The notes below the pieces were generated by a model. It was not told the DNA's origin, made no database searches, and was given only the letters and a program-made list of their open reading frames with translations. Below, in pieces: positions 25,989-34,745 of a stretch of 64,000 nucleotides of DNA. The stretch is from Metabacillus_B sp050107715 (GTDB taxonomy: Bacteria; Bacillota; Bacilli; Bacillales; Bacillaceae), in the NCBI RefSeq assembly GCF_050107715.1, contig NZ_JBNILN010000003.1, positions 248,001 through 312,000 on the forward strand. The letters are read 5' to 3'. Both the position numbers and the translations under genes were made by a program. Position 1 is the stretch's first letter. Each line of letters opens with the position of its first letter.

Positions 25989-26174
25989 GTGAAAAATAAA
26001 CACCTTGAAGAACATATTAAACAGGCGTTCACAGAGATCTATCAGGATCTGGATAAGCTTGTATATATTGCAAACCATGCCAACGTATTTAATCATTTAG
26101 AAATTACGCGTGTTGAAAAGAAGATCAAGCAAAATGTGAAGGCTATTGAATATTTAATGGTTAACAGCAAATAA
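25989..26174 (+). CDS. Small helical protein of unknown function (61 aa)
   Basis: A GTG start with AAGGGAG 11 bases upstream and AGGGAGC immediately before. The product begins MKNKHLEEHIKQAFTEIYQD and forms two amphipathic helices. In B. subtilis the small regulator degR occupies the place next to cspD, but I see no sequence evidence for DegR, so this remains only positional. It shares a bidirectional terminator with cspD. Confidence 0.6.
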   Translation: MKNKHLEEHIKQAFTEIYQDLDKLVYIANHANVFNHLEITRVEKKIKQNVKAIEYLMVNSK

Positions 26175-26201
26175 AAAGAGACCGGATACCCGGTCTCTTT
26201 T
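26174..26201. terminator. Bidirectional terminator between the 61-codon gene and cspD
   Basis: A perfect 12-bp stem AAAAGAGACCGG / CCGGTCTCTTTT with a 4-base loop. It works for both convergent genes. Confidence 0.88.
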
Positions 26202-26224
26202 GATCTATTGGTCAGTCTCATGGA

Positions 26225-26425
26225 TTATAGTTTTGTTACGTTTGCTGCTTGAGGTCCGCGGTTCCCTTCAACAATTTCAAAAGAAACTTCCTGACCTTCT
26301 TCAAGCGACTTGAAGCCGTCTCCCTGAATAGCAGTGAAGTGAACGAAAACATCGTCTCCGCCTTCCATTTCAATAAATCCGAAGCCTTTTTCATTGTTGA
26401 ACCATTTTACTTTACCGTTTTGCAT
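26225..26425 (-). CDS. cspD: Cold shock protein CspD
   Basis: A 66-aa five-stranded beta-barrel that binds single-stranded RNA and DNA and melts mRNA structure. Both RNA-binding motifs are intact: RNP1 KGFGFIEM and RNP2 VFVHFTAI. It ends GNRGPQAANVTKL, almost identical to B. subtilis CspD. ATG 26425 has AGGAGG 10 bases upstream; the open frame to 26485 is untranslated leader. The leader contains a perfect hairpin (26450-26468), expected for a temperature-responsive 5' UTR. Confidence 0.97.
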   Translation of the reverse strand: MQNGKVKWFNNEKGFGFIEMEGGDDVFVHFTAIQGDGFKSLEEGQEVSFEIVEGNRGPQAANVTKL

Positions 26426-26449
26426 ATTACATAATCCTCCTAATTTCTG

Positions 26450-26468
26450 TAGCGCAGTAACAGCGCTA
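26450..26468 (-). promoter_or_regulatory. Hairpin in the cspD 5' leader
   Basis: TAGCGC / GCGCTA with a 7-base loop, 25 bases upstream of the start codon and about 10 bases before the ribosome site. Its position suits a structural switch in the long csp leader. Confidence 0.5.
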
Positions 26469-26702
26469 AAAAAAGTATTCACCATTATGCCAAATGCTTT
26501 TATACCTTTTTTTGCACACCCAGCCTAATGATGCTTTTAATATACAAAAAAAAAAGCGGGCAGTCAAGAAGCGGGAAGGAGATTTTCGCGAAATTTTCTG
26601 AATTGGTAAGAACAGCAGTGAACTCATAAAATATTGACTTCCGGGCATGTTAATTTCAAACCGGGCTATTCTTAAATCGTTAATATAGGGAGGCGATCAG
26701 AA

Positions 26703-26855
26703 ATGGCTAAAGGATACCAAGAGGAATCCTATATAGCGAACAAAGAACTGGAAGAAGCTTTGAAAAATGATACAAAAGTCTGTACTGCAGGAATGTATAA
26801 TGTCGAAGCAGCACCATTAGTTATAAACGAGGAGCCCAAAAAGGAGCAGCAGTAG
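26703..26855 (+). CDS. 50-aa acidic peptide of unknown function
   Basis: An ATG after a strong AGGGAGGCGATC site. It starts MAKGYQEESYIANKELEEAL, holds a single Cys (KVCTAGMYNVE) and ends EEPKKEQQ. No signal or membrane segment. The stop lies inside the loop of a terminator, a compact single-gene unit. Not recognised. Confidence 0.6.
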   Translation: MAKGYQEESYIANKELEEALKNDTKVCTAGMYNVEAAPLVINEEPKKEQQ

Positions 26856-26868
26856 GCTCCTTTTTTTT
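26838..26868 (+). terminator. Terminator overlapping the end of the 50-codon gene
   Basis: AAAAAGGAGC / GCTCCTTTTT with an 8-base loop containing the stop codon, and a long T run. Confidence 0.85.
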
Positions 26869-26940
26869 ATGGTTCATTTTTGCAGGGGATTTGTGCCCAT
26901 ACGGAGAAGTGGTAAGGGAAGGGCGGGGAATAAACTACAT

Positions 26941-27642
26941 ATGAAAAAAATGAGCGGATTCAACTGGAGCCGGGAGGCAGAGCAGCTATGGAATGGTCAT
27001 TCAGCAAATTGGCACGCACGCAGCATGGATATGTGGGAGAACGGAAGCAGAAAAGAAATTATCCCATTCTTTGAAAAACATTTATCCCCACCGGCTGAAG
27101 TGCTTGACATCGGATGTGGAGACGGCTATGGGTCAATGAAGCTTGCGCAGCACGGTTATTCAGTAACAGGGGTTGATTTCTCGAGTGAAATGATTTCCAT
27201 AGCAAAGGGTTCAGGCGAAATGGATAATCTTTCATTCATTATGGGGGATGTTATGAACCTGCCTTTAAAGGAAAATGCTGCAGATGCATTGATGGTCATT
27301 AACTGCCTGGAGTGGACAGATGATCCAAGGCAGGCGGTCCATGAGCTGGGGAGAGTGCTGAAGCCGGGAGGATATGCATGCATCGGGATCCTGGGGCCGA
27401 CAGCGGGTCCGAGAGTGAAGAGCTACCCGAGGCTCAACAGCGAACCATCCGTATGCAATACGATGATGCCATGGGAATTTGTAAGGCTGGCAGAAGAAAA
27501 CAATTTGAAACCATTGGCTGAGCACCACGTATATAAAGATGGAGTTACGAGCGGACTCACGGGTTCTTTAAGCTTTGAATTGCGCCAGGCACTATCATTT
27601 TTAACATTATTTATGCTTCAAAACGAAAAGGGGAGAAAATAA
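26941..27642 (+). CDS. Class I SAM-dependent methyltransferase
   Basis: A 233-aa UbiE/COQ5-like methyltransferase. The SAM-binding motif I is EVLDIGCGDGYGSMKLA near residue 58, with VTGVDFSSEMI (motif post-I), LPLKENAADALMVINCLEW (motif II) and VLKPGGYACIG (motif III). The substrate cannot be told. ATG 26941 has only a loose G-rich site (GGGCGGGG, 13 bases away), and ATG 26950 is an alternative. Its stop overlaps the AIM24-family gene start by one base, so the two are coupled. Confidence 0.82.
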   Translation: MKKMSGFNWSREAEQLWNGHSANWHARSMDMWENGSRKEIIPFFEKHLSPPAEVLDIGCGDGYGSMKLAQHGYSVTGVDFSSEMISIAKGSGEMDNLSFIMGDVMNLPLKENAADALMVINCLEWTDDPRQAVHELGRVLKPGGYACIGILGPTAGPRVKSYPRLNSEPSVCNTMMPWEFVRLAEENNLKPLAEHHVYKDGVTSGLTGSLSFELRQALSFLTLFMLQNEKGRK

Positions 27643-28337
27643 TGGACGATCGCTACTCAATCAGGGAGTTTGTAGAGAGCACGAAACAATCAGAAAAAAA
27701 ACAGGGCTTTTTCGAGCTGGAAACTCCGCGTATGCTGGAAGTGAATTTAAATGGTCAGGTCTGGTCAAAAGCCGGTGCGATGATTGCCTACAATGGGCAG
27801 GTTAAATTTGAGAGAGAGGGGGTCCTGGAGCATGGCGTTGGCAAGTTTTTGAAAAAAGCATTTACAGGCGAAGGGTCCTCTCTGATGAAAGCCAATGGGA
27901 ACGGCAAGCTTTACTTAGCGGATCAAGGGAAAAAGATCACCATTCTATCGCTTCAGAACGAATCCATTACGGTAAACGGCAACGATTTGCTTGCATTCGA
28001 ACCTTCAGTCAGCTGGGATATCAAATTGATGAGGAAAGTGGCCGGTATGCTTTCCGGAGGATTATTTAATATCCATTTATCAGGAAACGGATTAGTGGCG
28101 ATCACCTCACATTATGAACCTTTAACATTGTTTGCAGAGCCGGGACGCCCGGTTTATACCGATCCTAACGCAACCGTAGCCTGGTCAGGAGGACTTAAGC
28201 CGGAGTTCGTAACAGATGTGTCCTTAAAAACCTTTCTTGGAAGAGGCAGCGGAGAGTCGATTCAGATGAAATTCGAAGGAGAAGGATTTGTAGTTGTCCA
28301 GCCCTTCGAAGAAATTTATTTAAGCCAGCAAAGTTAA
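27642..28337 (+). CDS. AIM24 family protein
   Basis: A 231-aa beta-rich protein of the AIM24/DUF124 family (tryptophan-RNA-binding-attenuator-like fold). Typical blocks: ARG/AGAMIAYNGQVKFEREG near residue 46, KKAFTGEGSSLMKANGNGKLYLA near 75, and LSGNGLVAITSHYEP near 145. The exact role in bacteria is unknown. The start overlaps the preceding methyltransferase stop and a strong terminator follows, so this is a two-gene operon. Confidence 0.85.
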   Translation: MDDRYSIREFVESTKQSEKKQGFFELETPRMLEVNLNGQVWSKAGAMIAYNGQVKFEREGVLEHGVGKFLKKAFTGEGSSLMKANGNGKLYLADQGKKITILSLQNESITVNGNDLLAFEPSVSWDIKLMRKVAGMLSGGLFNIHLSGNGLVAITSHYEPLTLFAEPGRPVYTDPNATVAWSGGLKPEFVTDVSLKTFLGRGSGESIQMKFEGEGFVVVQPFEEIYLSQQS

Positions 28338-28342
28338 ATGTT

Positions 28343-28373
28343 AAAAAACCATGCCAGTTCGGCATGGTTTTTT
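28343..28373. terminator. Bidirectional terminator after the AIM24 gene
   Basis: A perfect 13-bp stem AAAAAACCATGCC / GGCATGGTTTTTT with a 5-base loop, shared with the convergent gene at 28376. Confidence 0.9.
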
Positions 28374-28375
28374 CT

Positions 28376-29368
28376 CTAGTGGGAAACGGACTCATAAAGG
28401 GATCCTGCATTGTCAAAAGTCTTTACATGATGGAGCCATCCAGTTTTGGAAGCCTTTATGGTCCCATCGTGATCCAGCCTGACAATGGTCATGAACGGAT
28501 AATGGTTTTTCGTTCTGTACCTGACATCGAACCACCTTACTTCGTATCCGCTGTTTGATTTAATAAGAATGGGGTGGGCCCATTCCGCATTCACAAGGAA
28601 GTGCTGAACATTTTGATCTCTAAGGGAAAACTGGACAATGGGCTCATCCTCTTCAACCTTATTAAACGTATGAACCCATTCTATTTTTCCTCTGCGAAAT
28701 TCTCCTGTCCGGAACTCCCGATCAGATTCAGCGCAAACATTCCAAATTCCCCACCGAATAGTCGGAATCGCTTTTGTTTTGAAAAAGTCAGACTCCAGGC
28801 TTTTGGCTGCCTTATGGCGTACAGACCTGGAGGCAAAGGCTCTTTGAATGATATAAAGAAGCATAATAGCATAAACAAAAGCAAATACGATCCCTGAGGA
28901 AAACCCGGCTCCCCATAAGACAAAGCCAATGATATGAAGAACCATAATAAAGGGGTCAAAAATATAAACAGCATCAAACGTGATCCATTTTTTATAGAAG
29001 GGTCTGCCTGCCTGGGTCCCATAGGAATTAAACAGGTCCACGAAAACATGGATGAGAACAGCTGCTAAAATCCAGGCGGACAAATGAAGCACAGGCACCC
29101 CTTGAAAAAAGGGAAGGATGCAGACGGTCAGCAGGAGGGTCCATAGTAACCATGCAAAAATGGAATGAGAGCCTGCTCTATGATGCCTCAAATACGCGCC
29201 TTCTCCTTTAAAGAGCTTGACGGCATAATCAAAATCGGGTGCGTTGGAGCCCAGTATTGTACCTGCAAGAACAGCCTGGGCGAGTGCAGAGTCATTTGCT
29301 ACTGCCGGATCAAGGGCAGATAAGCCTGCAAGTCCGGCACCCATTGCGATGTGAGTGCTTGTATCCAT
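28376..29368 (-). CDS. Membrane-bound metal-dependent hydrolase, YfhP/YdjM (DUF457) family
   Basis: A 330-aa protein that begins MDTSTHIAMGAGLAGLSALD and has four or five hydrophobic segments in residues 60-180. The metal-binding histidines and acids of the family are present: H in DTSTHIAMG, PDFDYAVKL, RHHRAGSHSIFAW near 63, and VFVDLFNSYGTQAG near 105. The C-terminal 140 residues are soluble. ATG 29368 has CGGAGGG 5 bases upstream; an extension to 29416 is unlikely. By length and start it resembles B. subtilis YfhP. Confidence 0.82.
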   Translation of the reverse strand: MDTSTHIAMGAGLAGLSALDPAVANDSALAQAVLAGTILGSNAPDFDYAVKLFKGEGAYLRHHRAGSHSIFAWLLWTLLLTVCILPFFQGVPVLHLSAWILAAVLIHVFVDLFNSYGTQAGRPFYKKWITFDAVYIFDPFIMVLHIIGFVLWGAGFSSGIVFAFVYAIMLLYIIQRAFASRSVRHKAAKSLESDFFKTKAIPTIRWGIWNVCAESDREFRTGEFRRGKIEWVHTFNKVEEDEPIVQFSLRDQNVQHFLVNAEWAHPILIKSNSGYEVRWFDVRYRTKNHYPFMTIVRLDHDGTIKASKTGWLHHVKTFDNAGSLYESVSH

Positions 29369-29433
29369 TGTTTCCCTCCGAGAAGCAAGTCGTTGCCCCG
29401 GCATCCTAAGTTCCAACTGTGATCGTACTGCGG

Positions 29434-30594
29434 TCAGTAATTAACCGAGCCAACCATCTTTTTCTGGTTCTCTTTTGTAATTCTGTATGCTTCTTCAATA
29501 ATATCATCTAAGATGACATCGGCAGAGGCAGCATGGTGAAGCTTTTTAATATTTTCTTTCATATTGGAAAGCAATTGCCCGTTAGTAAGCAGGTAATCTA
29601 CACTTTCCTGAATTTCTTCATATTTGTTTACGACGATGGCTGCACCGCTGTTTTCAAAAAAGATGGAGTTCTCTTTTTCCTGTCCGGGCACCGGTTTATA
29701 AAGAATAACCGGAAGGCCGATGGCTGCGGCTTCACTCAGCGTGATTCCTCCAGGCTTTGTAATCATGCAGGAGGCTACCCGAAACAGTTCGTCAACTCTT
29801 TCTACATATCCAAGTGCTCTGATCTGATCAGGATAGGCATTAGCAAGAGGTGTAAGGCTGTCTTTAAGCACCTGGTTTTTCCCGCAGACAACAACGGTCT
29901 GCAGATTAGTATGCTTTAAAAAAGACTGGCACAGCTCTCTGACATTTTTTAATACTCCATGAGCACCGGCCATGATCAGAAGGGTTTTTTTATCAGGATC
30001 CAGTCCGTACTTTTCCGCAAGCTCCTTTTCATTCAGCCTGTCTTCAAACTGAGGGCGGATGGGGATGCCTGTCACTTTGACGGCGGATGGCTGAATTCCG
30101 AGGCGGACAATCTTTTCTTTTACAATCCGGTTCGCTACATAATATTTATCAATGTTTTCATGAACCCAGATTTTATGAAGGCAGAAATCTGTTATCACAT
30201 TGAATGTTGGAATAACGGTTCCGGTCCGTCTTCTGTATTCCGGAACGACAATCATCGGAAATGTGTTAATGATCACATCCGGGTCTTCCCGCATAATGAT
30301 TTCATGAAGCCGCTTATGGCCCATTTTATAATAAAGGTTCATCATTCGCTTATTATACATTTTGTCTACTCCGTAATAGAACAAACGGTAAAATTGTTTT
30401 CCGATTGAGAAGCTCTTTAAATACAGATACTGGGTGATCTCTGAAAAAACAGGATGTGATTCGTTGTAAAGGTCACAAACGATGACATCTTCAATCCCTT
30501 TATTTCTGCAATGATTCACCAATGTGTTTGCTACCTGAACGTGCCCGTTTCCATACTTGGCCGTCAGAATCAAAACTTTTTGTTTAGATCTCAA
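29434..30594 (-). CDS. ugtP: Processive diacylglycerol beta-glucosyltransferase UgtP
   Basis: A 386-aa GT28-type enzyme at the cytoplasmic membrane. It transfers glucose from UDP-glucose to diacylglycerol, making the lipoteichoic acid anchor. In B. subtilis it also delays FtsZ assembly when UDP-glucose is high. Landmarks: ILTAKYGNGHVQVANTL near the N-terminus, TFNVITDFCLHKIWVHENID near 130, IMAGAHGVLKNV near 205 and MITKPGGITLSEAAAIGLP near 280 (nucleotide site). A TTG start at 30594 follows GAGGTG by 6 bases and matches the family start; an open frame to 30630 is upstream leader. Confidence 0.95.
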   Translation of the reverse strand: MRSKQKVLILTAKYGNGHVQVANTLVNHCRNKGIEDVIVCDLYNESHPVFSEITQYLYLKSFSIGKQFYRLFYYGVDKMYNKRMMNLYYKMGHKRLHEIIMREDPDVIINTFPMIVVPEYRRRTGTVIPTFNVITDFCLHKIWVHENIDKYYVANRIVKEKIVRLGIQPSAVKVTGIPIRPQFEDRLNEKELAEKYGLDPDKKTLLIMAGAHGVLKNVRELCQSFLKHTNLQTVVVCGKNQVLKDSLTPLANAYPDQIRALGYVERVDELFRVASCMITKPGGITLSEAAAIGLPVILYKPVPGQEKENSIFFENSGAAIVVNKYEEIQESVDYLLTNGQLLSNMKENIKKLHHAASADVILDDIIEEAYRITKENQKKMVGSVNY

Positions 30595-30891
30595 CGTTTT
30601 CACCTCAATCAAAAATAAAAAACTCACCATTTAACTTTCTGCATTCTCTGTACCTGTGCTTTAAGGATTGCTCCGTTCCGCTGGCGGCGTGGCATTATCC
30701 GTTTTTCAGGGGTACGTACGAAATGAGCCTTTATCTCTCTAACTATTAATTTATTATATAGAGTACCATATCCCCATTCCAATTTTATAAAAATAATGTA
30801 AAGTGTTTGTTATTTTCGGTTACACAGCGCTATTCGTTATCCATTTTAACAAATACAGGAATTTGATGGTACACATTTTTGTTTTTTCCTA

Positions 30892-31815
30892 TCATTTCCC
30901 ATTTTGTTCATCCCAGCTGAATGGCGTCTCCTGATAAACGTAATAATTGAGCCAGTTGGAGAAAAGCAGACTTGCATGAGATTTCCATCTGAACAAAGGT
31001 CCCTTTTCAGGATTATCTTCTTTATAATAATGCAGCGGTTTTGAGATAGACATCCCCCGTTCCAAATCCCTCCTGTATTCCTCGTCAAGAGTACCGGCAT
31101 CATATTCAGGATGGCCGGTTAGAAACACCCGCCTGCCATCTTTCGACATCAGCAGGCATACACCGGCTTCTTCCGATTCGGATAAAACAATAAGGTCACC
31201 CTGCCGTGCAGCTTGTTCTTTTGATATATCTGTATGCCTCGAATGAGGAACATAGAATTCCTCATCAAATCCCCGGACAAGTTTTTCCGAAGGAGCTTTT
31301 ACAATGTGGGGGAAAACGCCGAAGCATTTGCTTTCAAGCAGAATTTTTTCAACTCCATAATGATAGTACAGTCCGGCCTGTGCTCCCCAGCATATGTGCA
31401 GAGTTGAGGTCACGCGGCCGGTACTCCATTTGAGGATCTGCTGAAGCTCATTCCAGTAGGAGACCTCTTCAAAAGGCAAAAGTTCTACCGGAGCTCCGGT
31501 AATGATCAACCCGTCAAAGCTGCGATGCTTAATATGATCAAATGTGGTATAAAACTCTTTGAGGTGCTGTGGTTTTACGTTTTTCGACTTATGGGTTTTC
31601 ATATGCAAAAACGTGATGTTCACCTGCAGCGGAGTATTCCCCAAAAGCCTGAGAAGCTGTGTTTCTGTCTTTTCTTTCTGGGGCATAAGATTCAAAATGA
31701 GGATATCAAGCGGTCGTATATCCTGGGAAGCAGCGCGGCGTTCATCCATAACGAAAATATTCTCATTCTCAAGAATGGCTTTTGCAGGCAGATTAGAAGG
31801 GATATTAATGGGCAA
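30892..31815 (-). CDS. metA: Homoserine O-acetyltransferase, MetA family
   Basis: A 307-aa first committed enzyme of methionine synthesis. The nucleophile Cys is in LHICWGAQAGLYYHYG near residue 142, the His-Glu pair in FLTGHPEYDAGTL near 235. In ITGAPVELLPFEEVSYW the position that is Gly in E. coli MetA (succinyl-CoA) is Glu, which in Bacillus enzymes gives acetyl-CoA preference. The annotation 'succinyltransferase' would therefore probably be wrong. TTG 31815 (MPINIPSNLPAK) follows GGAGTG by 6 bases and agrees with family starts. No S-box leader is visible in the 184-base divergent region with fhs. Confidence 0.93.
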   Translation of the reverse strand: MPINIPSNLPAKAILENENIFVMDERRAASQDIRPLDILILNLMPQKEKTETQLLRLLGNTPLQVNITFLHMKTHKSKNVKPQHLKEFYTTFDHIKHRSFDGLIITGAPVELLPFEEVSYWNELQQILKWSTGRVTSTLHICWGAQAGLYYHYGVEKILLESKCFGVFPHIVKAPSEKLVRGFDEEFYVPHSRHTDISKEQAARQGDLIVLSESEEAGVCLLMSKDGRRVFLTGHPEYDAGTLDEEYRRDLERGMSISKPLHYYKEDNPEKGPLFRWKSHASLLFSNWLNYYVYQETPFSWDEQNGK

Positions 31816-31939
31816 CTGAAACACTCCGATCTATAGGAATTCTTGCGAAATGCATGCTGCTTTTCAAAAAGCGGTTTCAATAGTGATAAACCTTCATCAC
31901 AGAGAAATGGCTGCAGGTTATGTTTCAATGTACAATGCT

Positions 31940-31968
31940 TTGTGATCAAAAATGACTAATGATAAAAT
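31940..31968 (+). promoter_or_regulatory. Sigma-A promoter of fhs
   Basis: TTGTGA, 17 bases, TAAAAT, about 32 bases upstream of the fhs start. Confidence 0.6.
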
Positions 31969-31999
31969 GATGCAAGTACGCTGAAATGGAGTTGAAGGT

Positions 32000-33685
32000 A
32001 TGACTGGCAAGGAAAAAAGCTTAACGGACCTGGAGATCGCTTCCAGGGCAGCGATGAAACCGATACGCGAAATTGCTCATTCACTCGGAATCGATGAGGA
32101 TGATCTCGAATTATACGGAAAATACAAAGCAAAGCTCTCGGACTCTCTTCTTAAAAAGCTTGAGGCCAAAAAAGAAGGCAAGCTTATTCTCGTTACATCC
32201 ATTAATCCTACACCCGCCGGAGAAGGCAAGTCAACAGTGACGGCAGGCTTAGGCCAGGCGCTTTGCCTGCTTGGAAAGAAAGCGGTAATTGCCATGAGGG
32301 AGCCTTCGATGGGCCCTGTAATGGGAATGAAGGGAGGCGCCGCGGGAGGGGGATATTCCCAGGTGCTGCCGATGGATGAAATCAACTTGCATTTTACTGG
32401 GGACATGCACGCAATTACATCTGCCAATAACGCCCTATCTGCGCTTATTGACAATCATATTCATCAAGGAAATGATCTTGGCCTCGATCCTGGCAGAATT
32501 GTTTGGAAGCGGGCGCTCGATCTGAATGACCGGGCGCTTAGAAACGTCGTTACCGGACTTGGCGGAGCTATGAATGGAACAGTGAGAGAAGACCAATTTG
32601 ATATAACGGCTGCCTCAGAGGTCATGGCTGTTTTATGCCTGGCCCGTAACCCGGAGGATTTGAAAGAGCGTCTCTCAAAAATAATAGCCGGCTATACGGC
32701 AGCTAAAGAACCAGTTACTGTAGGGGATCTTGGCTTTGAGGGTGTCCTCTCGCTCCTTTTAAAAGATGCCGTCAAGCCCAATCTTGTTCAGACAATTGAA
32801 CATACACCTGCATTGATTCATGGAGGGCCTTTTGCCAATATTGCACATGGATGCAACAGCCTTATTGCGACAAAAGCTGCTCTTAAGCTTGGGGATTACG
32901 CTGTCACAGAGGCAGGATTCGGGGCGGATCTTGGTGCAGAAAAATTTCTGCATATTAAATCTGCTGCAGGAGGACTGAAGCCCGCTGCCGTTGTGATTGT
33001 TGCAACGGTAAGAGCTCTTAAAATGCATGGCGGCGTAAAAAAGGATGAACTCGGAAAGTCCGATCCTGCTGCGGTCCTTGAAGGATGCAAAAACCTCGAA
33101 AAACATATCGAAACGGTAAAAGATTTTGGTCTTCCTTATGCTGTTGCGATCAATAAGTTTACATCTGATACACAGGAAGAACTGAATTTGCTTATTAAAT
33201 GGTGCTCGGATAACGGACATCCGTGCGCGCCTGCTGAAGTTTGGGAAAAAGGGGGGGAAGGCGGAGTTGAGCTTGCATCCCTTGTGACAGCCCTTGCGGA
33301 CCAGGATTCAAATCTGTCATTCCTGTACAAGGCGGAAGATCCATTTAAAAAGAAGGTTCAGCAAATTGCCCTTAAAGTATATGGTGCAGAAGATGCTGTA
33401 CTGACATCAAAAGCAGAAAAGCAGCTTGCGGAAATAGAAGCAGCCGGGTACGGCCATCTTCCGGTTTGCATCGCTAAAACCCAATACTCATTATCGGATG
33501 ATCCGGAAAAACGCGGAAGGCCTGAACAATTCACGGTTACCATCAGGGAGCTAAAGCTTTCAGCAGGTGCGGGTTTTATTGTAGCTCTGACCGGAGATAT
33601 CATGACAATGCCCGGCCTCCCCAAACGTCCGGCTGCGCTGGAAATGGACGTAGATTCCTCAGGGCGTGCAAGAGGATTATTCTAA
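32000..33685 (+). CDS. fhs: Formate-tetrahydrofolate ligase
   Basis: A 561-aa cytosolic ATP-dependent ligase that makes 10-formyl-THF from formate for purine and fMet-tRNA synthesis. The nucleotide site is NPTPAGEGKSTVTAGLGQAL near residue 65. The family blocks EPSMGPVMGMKGGAAGGGYSQV and INLHFTGDMHAITSANN are present, and it ends MTMPGLPKRPAALEMDVDSSG. I recall fhs as absent from B. subtilis 168 but common in other Bacillus. It overlaps the next gene by one base, so they share a transcript. It is divergent from metA, so two one-carbon-related genes share this region. Confidence 0.96.
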   Translation: MTGKEKSLTDLEIASRAAMKPIREIAHSLGIDEDDLELYGKYKAKLSDSLLKKLEAKKEGKLILVTSINPTPAGEGKSTVTAGLGQALCLLGKKAVIAMREPSMGPVMGMKGGAAGGGYSQVLPMDEINLHFTGDMHAITSANNALSALIDNHIHQGNDLGLDPGRIVWKRALDLNDRALRNVVTGLGGAMNGTVREDQFDITAASEVMAVLCLARNPEDLKERLSKIIAGYTAAKEPVTVGDLGFEGVLSLLLKDAVKPNLVQTIEHTPALIHGGPFANIAHGCNSLIATKAALKLGDYAVTEAGFGADLGAEKFLHIKSAAGGLKPAAVVIVATVRALKMHGGVKKDELGKSDPAAVLEGCKNLEKHIETVKDFGLPYAVAINKFTSDTQEELNLLIKWCSDNGHPCAPAEVWEKGGEGGVELASLVTALADQDSNLSFLYKAEDPFKKKVQQIALKVYGAEDAVLTSKAEKQLAEIEAAGYGHLPVCIAKTQYSLSDDPEKRGRPEQFTVTIRELKLSAGAGFIVALTGDIMTMPGLPKRPAALEMDVDSSGRARGLF

Positions 33686-34203
33686 TGTTTGATCCGACTG
33701 TATTCGATAACCTGAAGTTCTTGCTTGAAGGGGCGGTCTATGATTTGGATCTGGATGGAATGGTTGAGGTAACGTCCAGAAAAGATCTTGTAAATCTCGC
33801 GGATATGTCCAGATCATGGAGCATCACGTTCGCTGAAGCAGGCATGCAATCAGAGGCCATCGCTGTCATTCATCTTTCTATTCATTTGGATCAGCTGGAA
33901 GCAGAGCTCCTCCGCCAATCACCATCAGCAGGGTGTTCACTTGAACTTCGTTTTATCCAGAATGTGCAGGAAGAAAAAAATCCTTTAAAGGAAACAGAGA
34001 AGTTTAGACAGCTCTGGGAGGAAGATTTTCAAATATCAATGAGAATAGCCTATGACCCGCTTAGCGGCATCAGGGAATATAAACAAACGGCCACTCTTCG
34101 TTTCGGCCGCCTGTTGACCGAGGAACATGCAGGAGATTTGACCAGATTTGTGGAAACAGTACTTCGAACGATCCAGGTGATTAATGATGAGAGAGGGCGG
34201 TAA
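33685..34203 (+). CDS. Hypothetical protein coupled to fhs (172 aa)
   Basis: A soluble acidic protein (starts MFDPTVFDNLKFLLEGAVYDLD). Strand-rich middle (CSLELRFIQNV, QISMRIAYDPLSG), with a C-terminal helix DLTRFVETVLRTIQVI. The start overlaps the last base of the fhs stop, so translational coupling is likely. I do not recognise a family; it looks conserved in length and codon use with its neighbours. Followed 3 bases later by the bsaA start. Confidence 0.7.
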   Translation: MFDPTVFDNLKFLLEGAVYDLDLDGMVEVTSRKDLVNLADMSRSWSITFAEAGMQSEAIAVIHLSIHLDQLEAELLRQSPSAGCSLELRFIQNVQEEKNPLKETEKFRQLWEEDFQISMRIAYDPLSGIREYKQTATLRFGRLLTEEHAGDLTRFVETVLRTIQVINDERGR

Positions 34204-34206
34204 AGG

Positions 34207-34707
34207 TTGAACGTATATCATTTCCAGGCTGAGACGATTAGCGGAAAAGAACAGCAGCTATCCGACTATGAAGGAAAAGTGCTTTTAATTGTCAATACGG
34301 CGAGCAAATGCGGATTTACCCCTCAATTTGAAGGGCTACAAAACCTTTACTCCAGCTTTTCCGAAGCAGGGCTGGAAGTTCTCGGATTCCCCTGCAACCA
34401 GTTTATGAATCAGGATCCCGGGAGCGGGCAGGAAATCGAATCCTTCTGTAAACTGAACTATGGAGTAACATTTCCTATGTTTGCGAAAGTTGATGTAAAT
34501 GGGAAAAATGCGCATCCGCTCTTTACATACTTGACGGGCGAGCTTCCGGGAATGCTCGGCTCAGAGGGAGTTAAGTGGAATTTTACAAAGTTCCTCGTTG
34601 ACCGGAGCGGAAAGCCTGTCAAACGGTATTCACCAAATACAAATCCTAAGGACATCGAAGGGCGTATAAAGGAACTGCTCGCTGACGAGCCGGCTCCGCT
34701 TAATTAA
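34207..34707 (+). CDS. bsaA: Thiol peroxidase of the glutathione peroxidase family, BsaA
   Basis: A 166-aa CysGPx. It reduces hydroperoxides with electrons from thioredoxin rather than glutathione. The peroxidatic Cys is in LIVNTASKCGFTPQFEGL near residue 36. The catalytic Gln lies in GFPCNQF near 72 and the Trp-Asn in VKWNFTKFLVD near 122. The resolving Cys is probably in FCKLNYG near 84. The start is a TTG at 34207 with GAGAGGGCGG upstream. It appears to be the third gene of an fhs-led operon. Confidence 0.92.
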   Translation: MNVYHFQAETISGKEQQLSDYEGKVLLIVNTASKCGFTPQFEGLQNLYSSFSEAGLEVLGFPCNQFMNQDPGSGQEIESFCKLNYGVTFPMFAKVDVNGKNAHPLFTYLTGELPGMLGSEGVKWNFTKFLVDRSGKPVKRYSPNTNPKDIEGRIKELLADEPAPLN

Positions 34708-34745
34708 GAGCCTTAAAGTGCACTAAGGGAATTGGAGGAACCGTT

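Noticed and set aside
30653..30720. CCGCTGGCGGCGTGG block upstream of ugtP as another repeat copy
   Set aside because: On either strand it lacks enough of the repeat's core words to support membership.
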